Below are positions 57,490-64,000 of a DNA stretch of 64,000 nt, in pieces. The stretch is from Canna indica. Its lineage: Eukaryota > Streptophyta > Magnoliopsida > Zingiberales > Cannaceae. The stretch spans positions 5,921,501 through 5,985,500 of the forward strand of contig CP136896.1 in NCBI GenBank assembly GCA_034359265.1, given 5' to 3'. The notes under the pieces are model-generated. The model saw only the letters and a list, made by a program, of their open reading frames with translations, was not told the DNA's origin and did not search any database. Each line of letters begins with the position of its first letter. Within the stretch, counting starts at the first letter, position 1. A program made the position numbers and the translations under genes.

Positions 57490-58393
57490 TTATGAAGTCG
57501 ACGCCCTCGTCGACCCGTTCTTGAATGCTGTGATGACGCCTTCTTCATGTCGCAAGGTGCTCTCCTTCTCCCAGCTAGCTTCTGAGATAGGGAGTCTCTT
57601 CCACTTGACAAGGTACTCTCGCTCTTTGTTGTCGTTAGAGAGTTTCACTTTGCGGTCCGTCGGGATCTCTTCTACTTCACGTTGCACCGCCTTGGTTGTG
57701 GCAGGTGGACGTGTTGGAATGTTGCGCTCGTCATCATGCAGATCGGCGTGGTAGGGCTTCAGGTTGCTCACATGGAAGACGGGGTGTATCTTGCACCATG
57801 CTGGCAATTGGAGTCGATAAGCCACCGGCCCTACCCGTTTGATGATGGGATAGGGCCAATCGTATTTTTGTACGAGGCCCTTGTGTATCTTGCACCAAAA
57901 GATTGCGAGGGATGCCTGGTGGAGTCTTATCAGTACTTGGTCTCCGACCTTGAAATCTTGATGTCTCCTTCCTTCGTCGGCCCACTTCTTCATTTTACGT
58001 GCTGCTGATTCGAGGTAGGCTCGAGTGATCTCTTGATTTTATTGCCACTCCTTGGTCATTTGATAAGCAGCCGGATTGCTCCCAGTGTAGCCAAGAACTA
58101 GTGAGTGGGGTGTGTCTGGTTGTCGTCCCAACAAAATCTCGAAGGGACTCTTGTTGGTTGCGGAGCTCCTTTGCAGATTGTAGGAGAACTGGGCTACATC
58201 TAGCAACTTTGTCCAGTCCCTTTGGTTCACCGCTACAAAGTGTCGGGGGTATTGTTCAAAGAGTGTGTTCATGCGCTCCGTCTGCCCATCCGTTTGAGGG
58301 TGTAAGCTTGTGGAGAAGTATAGTTGAGACCGCAATAATTTGAACACCTCTGTCCAGAATCTGCTAAGGAATCGTGGATCTCGATCACTGATT
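57490..58393 (-). pseudogene. Integrase C-terminus and chromodomain of a chromovirus
   Basis: Read from 58393: SDRDPRF at the broken edge, then LHPQTDGQTERMN of the integrase core, FEILLGRQP, a frame change near 58010, then FKVGDQVLIRLHQ and HPVFHVSNLKPYH of the integrase C-terminal region. A chromodomain follows (REVEEIPTDRKV, EYLVKWKRLPISEASWEKES). The chromodomain after integrase defines the chromovirus branch of Ty3/gypsy and directs integration to particular chromatin. Everything upstream (gag, protease, RT, RNase H) is missing beyond 58393. Next to its own LTR at 57478. Confidence 0.9.
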
Positions 58394-59244
58394 GATAAAA
58401 ATTAGCATACTTCTCTTCAATACTAGCAAGAAATCACACATTGTAAGAATATATTTTTCTCTATATTTGACAGTAGTATTCAAGGCAGGATACAATCTTT
58501 CATTACTTTAATTATATCAATAATTTTGGCATTAAAATTAATTATCAAATTAAGCACCAAATTAAATGCAAAAAATGGAGATCCTGATCTCTCCAAAATT
58601 AACCTTCTTTCAGAACCTATATGTTTTTTCTAGTGGATTTAATTGATGCATACTTGGATTTTTTTATGAACATATTATATTTCTTTTGGAGTATTAAATC
58701 CTAACCAAAATGTTCCTTTGGCCTATACGATTATAAAAGGGTACCCTCTCAAGCATCAACACATAACAACAACATAAAAAGTTAAGAGAGAGAGAGAGAG
58801 AGGGAGCAAAGCATTGACGAAGCACAGATCATTCCTTCATTTTATCAAGCTGTTGTGCAAGATTTTTGGAGTCATTGGTTGCTAAGGTTCTGCTATTCTA
58901 TTTCTTGTTGAAATTTATATCATTTGTAATCTTTTTTCTCCTCAAAATTAATAGAAAAACTTCCTCTATCTTCTCCCCGTAGACGTAGGATCGACACATC
59001 GTCAACTTCAAACCACGTTAAGTCTCAGTGTCTTGTTGTGTTTGAAGCTAAATTTTTGCTACTCGTTTTCTCATATCATTTATGTCTTTTGGTTTTTGGA
59101 TCCTCATACGAAAATGATTTTTCCTAACATTAACAATGACTTAACAAGTTCATATGGCTAGGGTTTTTCAAAAATAAATAAATACCACAAGGTAGTTCTT
59201 TCCAGAATTGCAGGCTTTCATAAGCTATACATTATTAATAATTA
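58394..59244 (+). mobile_element. Probable Copia LTR remnant
   Basis: 58735-59130: attataaaagggtaccctct (promoter-like), a (ga)n run at 58788-58803, aattaatagaaaaact, then ctccccgtagacgtaggatc, aaaccacgtta and a terminus tttttcctaaca. The order matches the LTR-like sequence at 17.4-18.2 kb. The 5' border is not resolved and may be where the chromovirus relic stops. No internal domains. Confidence 0.4.
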
Positions 59245-59649
59245 GGGGTGTTCACGGATCGGGTCGAATTTAGGGAAAAAAATGATCCGGACGACCAAGT
59301 GTAATTGGGTCGCGGGTCGGGTCGGGTTGGGTTGAAAATATTTTACTTCTCAAACCCGACCTAGTTCGGGTTGGGTCAGGTAGTCGGGTTTACCCGTTTA
59401 GGTAAAAATGAGTTTTCAATAATATTTTTTATTTTTATTTTTTAAAAAATTAATAATAAATATTTTTTATATAAATATTTTAAAAATAATTAAAAATATA
59501 GATAATCGAGTCATCGGGTTTCAAATTCTAAAATCCGAGATCAGACTCGATTATGATCGAATTTGATCAATTTGTACCCGACCCGACCCAACCCAAATAG
59601 GCTGGGTCAAGTTCTCGGGTTGATCGGGTCGACCCAACGAACAACACTA
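59245..59649. mobile_element. hAT-type MITE, cgggt-rich
   Basis: Starts taggggtgttcacgg and ends, complementary, ttagtgttgttcg. Adjacent octamers ttaataat and ttaatatc/attaatat match at about six positions, an imperfect TSD. Arms rich in gggtcggg / cccgacc, AT-rich centre. Confidence 0.65.
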
Positions 59650-60610
59650 ATTAATATCAACAAAAGTGAAAGATGACTCTTGGATCCTTATGAGCTTCCC
59701 CATGCAAGAGAGAACATCTAGTAACCTTGATCTATAGTTAATTTAAAGAGATTCACTCTCTTTGGGATCACATGACTCGAAGAACTAGCCACCTAAAAGG
59801 CACTTTTGGTTGGAGAAAATGATTTCCAAATGGAGAATGGAAAGTGAAAAGTGAAAAGAGAAAACTATATTGGTAGTTTTCATTTGGACGATAGCTAATG
59901 AAAATTGACATCCGCTTGGACGATAGCTTTCAATTTATCCGGGTTTCATTTTTTTTAATATGACACCTAATAGCTTTTTAGATTTCAAAAAATTCCATTA
60001 TAGATCGAGCTTTATAATTATAATTCGAAACAGAGAGGAGGCCAACACCAATTTTCCCATAGAACATAGATGGCAACTCAATTCGATTATCCATGGATAA
60101 TTGGCTATTCAAATATCTAAGATTGATTTTAGATAGAAATTTGGCGGATTGGTTTTGGTTTTAAGTTCTCTACAAATAATTGAATATATATATATATGAA
60201 TAATGATTTAATTTCAATTTTATTTTTGATATTCAATAATCACTTTGGAAATGGTTTAATTTTGAAAAGACCTTTAAGATATCCGCTATTTACTATTTGC
60301 ATCAGATACTTTAAATTATATATCAGATGTTTATACAAATATATAAGTAAATCATATTTTAAATTTTACTAGTAAATTACTTGTGATGTGAATAGTGAAC
60401 AATGAATACGAATTAATGATGTGAATTTATGTATTTATTTTATATTCATGAAGTTTTGTGTTATATTTCAGGTACTTGATATATTTGACCCATTTTTCGA
60501 CAATTTTGGGTGTTCGATAGATAAATAATAAATAATAATTTAAACTTCGATTAAAAATTAAAATATTATGTGAATGATTTTAGTTATGATTTTGGATGAC
60601 TATTGTCATC
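59650..60610. other. Intergenic, nothing assignable
   Basis: AT-rich. A duplicated phrase gacgatagct occurs near 59887 and 59920. No gene or bounded element. Confidence 0.3.
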
Positions 60611-60922
60611 TAGAAGTGGAAATGGGCCGTGCTTGGGCCCGAGCCTGACATGACCCGGAGTTTTAAAGGTAAAGCCTAGTTCGACATGTGGCCCACCCTT
60701 TTGGACTCAGGTCGATCTAGCTTGGCACCTAGCAAGATCGACATTGGAGCTAGTGCAGGCCTTTCGTCGTGCCGAGCACAGTCCACGCGCCCCAAGGGAC
60801 GAGCCCATGCATGGGCGTGCCCTGCTTGGCCTGGCCCGAAATTTCTCGAGTAGGGTCAAGCACGACATGCTAGGGTCGAGTTCGTACCATTCATGGGCGG
60901 CTTCAACCAATTGCCACCTCTA
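60611..60922. mobile_element. hAT-type MITE with perfect 8 bp TSD (TTGTCATC)
   Basis: TTGTCATC at 60603-60610 and 60923-60930. Ends tagaagtggaaat and, complementary, tagaggtggcaat. 312 bp, GC-rich (gggcc, cgagc words), non-coding. The two open frames across it are by-products. Confidence 0.88.
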
Positions 60923-60976
60923 TTGTCATCCATATCTTAGAATTGTATGGAGGGGTCACACAAGAGCACTCATATG

Positions 60977-61468
60977 TAGGGGTGTCAAAAATGGGCACGA
61001 CACGAGCACGACACGATAAGTTCGTGTTTGGGCCGAAAAGTTCAACCCGATAAACTTATCGGGCTAGTTCGACCCAGCACGATAAAATTGCTTACTGATG
61101 AGGGCCGACCCTTATCGTGTCGGGGCCGGCCCCGTTTGGTCCGCTAAATAATAAAGAAAGGTACAAATTCATTTAAGACACAAACGTAAACAATGTGCTG
61201 AAGTGGGCTGACACAGTATATGATTCATTCCCCATGTCAAAAAAAGACAAGAACGTACAAATCCAAGCATATAAGTTCTCACAATGTTTCACATGAGGAA
61301 TTTGATGTAGAAAAAAGAAGAGAACATTATACATTTTACGGGCTCGCGGGCCGTGCCGAGTGCTCCGCAAAATTGAGCGAGATGTGTTGGGCCACGAATT
61401 TTGGGCCCACACAGTTAGCGGGTCGGGCCGGCTCGCTAACTACGGTCCGACCCGTTTTGTCACATCTA
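60977..61468. mobile_element. hAT-type MITE with perfect 8 bp TSD (CTCATATG)
   Basis: CTCATATG at 60969-60976 and 61469-61476. Ends taggggtgtcaaaa and, complementary, tagatgtgacaaaa. 492 bp with gggcc/gcacgac-rich arms and an AT-rich centre. Lies only 54 bp from the preceding MITE. Confidence 0.9.
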
Positions 61469-61476
61469 CTCATATG

Positions 61477-62111
61477 TACGCTTAATATCCCAATAATTAA
61501 AAAAATGAGATGTATTACTTATTAAATATATACTTATATATTTATTATTTTTAAAATAATACTTATCATATATTATTGTGTATATTTTTAAAAATTAATG
61601 ATCCGACCAGTGGACTCAATGGAACCATAAATGGGGGCTCAGCCGGCTGAGCCTATTGCAAGTTTGATTTTGAAGACATTGGTACAATAAATAACTAATT
61701 TATTTCTCGAAATAAACTTATAAACGGGTAAAATAAGGAGTTAATTGATTTCTCGATTTTTTTGGTACTTCTCGGAATAAAAGGGCAAAGCAACTAAGCA
61801 GCAGGGAGTTGAACGCAGACGACATGAGACGATACGAGATTCCATGTAAATAGCGTTTTAGGAAAAGCCGAGAAAGTATTCACTCTCTCTTTTGGTCGAT
61901 CTCCCCGACATTCGGTTCTGTCTTTCCAAATCATCAGACCATCCTCTTCTTGCCCAGATTTTAGGTATACTTTGTGGTTCCTTCTGTAAATCTTCTTCCA
62001 CAGACCTTGTTCCTGCAGATATTTTTTCCGTTCCCTTTGCCTCCGGCGACGGCTGCTGCACAGGCCACCAGGCGGCTGGCGAGGGTGGTGGTCTCTGCCA
62101 GTAAGCGACAG
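61477..62111 (+). promoter_or_regulatory. Promoter and 5' UTR exon of the MOM1-like gene
   Basis: AT-rich to about 61780, then a more balanced, C/T-rich segment (61860-62100) typical of a plant 5' UTR. A donor site (cgacag/gttagg) at 62111/62112 and an acceptor (caatcag) at 62377 suggest a 5' UTR intron. No TATA box stands out. Confidence 0.4.
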
Positions 62112-62389
62112 GTTAGGGTTTCTTTTCCCTTGCCGTTTTCTTCTTATACCAATTTTTATTCTCGTACTTTTCTATTTGATTTTTTTCTACGTCCTCTTGA
62201 TCCCTAGAGCATATTTTCCTCCCATTGCTCTCTTTGGTTTCAATAGCCCATTTCATTTTTTTGTATGTCCTGAGATGATCTGTTCTAGTTATCAACGTTT
62301 ATGCGTTTTTTGCAGTCGTATGTTGGTTAGCATAAGCTAAAAGTTGTTTGTGTGTGTGGGTTTTTTTTTGCAATCAGCAAGTTGAATAA

Positions 62390-64000
62390 ATGGTCCGCAA
62401 ACATTCTCGACAAGAAGAAGACACTAGCAGCAGCTCGAGGAGCAGGGGAGCTATCAAAAAATTGAAGGACCTTAATGATTCAAACGTTTCTGGTTCACCT
62501 TCAATTGTTAGTCCTGGAAGTAAGGACTGTAGTGTCAGAGGGAAAGACAAAAAAGGTATGGCTGTCAGAAGCTCTCCAGTGACAAAGTCTTCTTCTTCGA
62601 GAAAATCCCTTAGTGGATCACCATCAAAGAAATCAAGTGCATCATGTTCTAGCTCAAGGAAATCAGAAAGGCTGGAGAAGCGAAACTTGCCAACCCCTTC
62701 AAAGAAAGGGAGCTCAGATAGAGAAGTCAAGAAAGAGTCTTGCAGTTCGTTAAGAAGGTCAGTGAGAATTGAAAAGTTCTCTGCCTCAAGTTCTGAGATG
62801 AAGAAGAAAGTGAATGTGATGAAAAATGAAAAGAAGACGTCAGTTTTGGTCACCACAGAAAATATCAAGTCTAAGAAGCCTATTGAAAATACTACTCCAT
62901 TGTTGAAAAAGAGAAAGACAAGGGATGCGAGGTCCTACAGAGCTTCATTTACACCACTGGCTAAGAAAGCTAAAATTCCAGGTACTTTTTGCTATGAGAC
63001 CTGATTGAATTTTACTACTTTACCAACCTTTTAGATGCTATATCCCGTGGACTTGCGTGGTGCTGTCTTAATGCAACCTGTTAGCTGTGGCACGTTGTCT
63101 AGCATCTTGCTCGATTGTATTCATGCTATCTGACTTCTCTGTCTTGGAGACTTCTAGGTTCCACAGAAATGCCTCATGACTCTGATCCAAGGGCTGCTTC
63201 ACCTGAAGCAGTATTAGATGGTGGAGACCTCCACGAGTGTTGCGAACAGAAGCTGGATGACCAAAGCGACAGGCTTTGTTTAGAAGAGTTAAAAGAAGCT
63301 GTTGAGGGTTCTAATTCAGAATCCAAAAAGCTTGGAGAGTTGGACCTGGGAGTTGATAGAGATGCAAGTTTAGCTTGCTTCAACATGAAGCAAAATCATC
63401 TTGAATTAAACCAGTCCAAATATGCAGATAACTCCCCCAATCTACAGTTCAGTGGTAGTTCATTGCAACCTTCCTTAGTTGGTACAACTGCTAAAGAAAA
63501 TTTCAATAGTTTATCACGGAGAGAGATTGGTAATGATGGCAATGCATCTGATGCATGTAAAATAAATAGAGAAGGATTGAGGTTGTTACAGCCTGTAGAG
63601 TTGCCTTCTCAAGATAGGCCCATTGCTCTTGACATTTTGCAAGAAAGTGGGGTCATTTCAGCAGGTTTAACAAGTCCCAAGAGGACTTGTGATATTGATT
63701 CTGACACATTGGAGACATCAAATGAAGAAAATGTTGAAATTCAGGCATCTCCCACTGTTGATGCTCGTCAGTTATCCCCTTCGATTAGAAGACAAAATTT
63801 TGAGCAGTGCCCAAATTGTTTCAAATGCCTAAGGTACACATTTTAATTATATTCAAATTAATGGCGTTTTCTATAGTGATCCCAAAAAGAGATTTATGCA
63901 AGTTACATGGTCTTGCTATTTTCTCTTTTATGGTTTTCATTTGTTTACCATGGGAGCACCTATGCCTTTTCCTTAGATACAAATGCGTTTCTGTTTTGAG
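62390..64000 (+). CDS. MOM1-like chromatin protein, N-terminal part (runs off window)
   Basis: Coding exons read as 62390-62981 and 63158-63833, GT/AG borders, joining in phase (197 codons plus one base, then 225 codons). The next intron starts at 63834 and the gene continues beyond the window. A predicted 5' UTR intron (62112-62377) ends just before the ATG. The N-terminus is basic, Ser/Lys-rich and low in structure, with repeated RKSERLEKRN and LRRSVRIEKFS boxes, then KKRKTRDARSYRASF. I recall this arrangement (R-K-S-x-R-L-E-K-R-N, L-R-R-S-x-R, A-R-x-Y-R-A-x-F) from MOM1-like helicase-related proteins, which maintain transcriptional gene silencing without changing DNA methylation. The second exon is acidic and ends at a possible Cys pair (EQCPNCFKCLR). 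The SNF2-like and PHD-like regions would lie outside the window, so the assignment is provisional. Confidence 0.6.

Noticed and set aside
57521..58343. Plus-strand frames of 77-108 residues over the chromovirus relic
   Set aside because: Antisense of integrase and chromodomain sequence.
63115..63168. Start of the second MOM1-like exon placed at 63115
   Set aside because: The AG acceptor at 63156-63157 joins in phase with the donor at 62981/62982; upstream residues are intron.
1..64000. CRISPR array, tRNA, rRNA or known microRNA precursor
   Set aside because: No regularly spaced repeats with unique spacers and no tRNA box B or conserved microRNA sequence was noticed by eye on either strand; a tRNAscan or small-RNA mapping would settle the RNA question.

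Overview
This window is nuclear DNA from a flowering plant. It is AT-rich and intron-bearing, and it holds plant-only families: a wall-associated kinase, an R2R3-MYB and a SAUR. Dense plant transposons of every major class surround them. The kinase carries HGD in place of HRD in its catalytic loop, a form I associate mainly with monocot WAKs, so a monocot is possible; that is inference. No rRNA or tRNA gene, CRISPR array or bacterial-style operon was seen.

Four host genes look intact or nearly so. (1) A WAK-like receptor kinase, + strand, 4607-7237, three exons, 729 residues. (2) An R2R3-MYB factor of the MYB13/14/15 type (subgroup 2), - strand, 20155-19093, with the canonical 133/130 bp first two exons, 248 residues. 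(3) An intronless SAUR auxin-response gene, + strand, 46107-46394. (4) The 5' part of a large basic, Ser/Lys-rich chromatin-type protein, + strand, coding from 62390 and running off the right edge; its N-terminus resembles MOM1-like helicase proteins.

Most of the rest is transposons, many with exact target-site duplications (TSDs). Left part: a LINE relic (1690-3262), PIF/Tourist-like MITEs, a hierarchical palindrome cluster (7881-8087), and a complete but non-autonomous Athila/Tat-type Ty3 element (10973-17148, TSD CCACT) that has lost RT, RNase H and integrase. Middle: CACTA elements at 22879-26348, 26616-27496 and 30253-39339. The last is inserted in a hAT transposase pseudogene and itself carries two further CACTA insertions, at 30284-31772 and 34644-36866. 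The 30284-31772 element carries a captured piece of a receptor-kinase extracellular (GUB_WAK) domain. Right part: a nested pair of Tourist-like elements, a sister CACTA element (47171-50531, opposite orientation), chromovirus Ty3 remnants (45.3-45.8 and 56.8-58.4 kb), Copia-like LTR remnants and several hAT MITEs with perfect 8 bp TSDs.

The host genes do not form a pathway. The most informative content is the transposon stratigraphy: hAT gene, then CACTA A in it, then CACTA B and C in A. CACTA A and CACTA G are reciprocal deletion derivatives of one family: A keeps the C-terminal part of the tnp2 transposase and G the N-terminal part.
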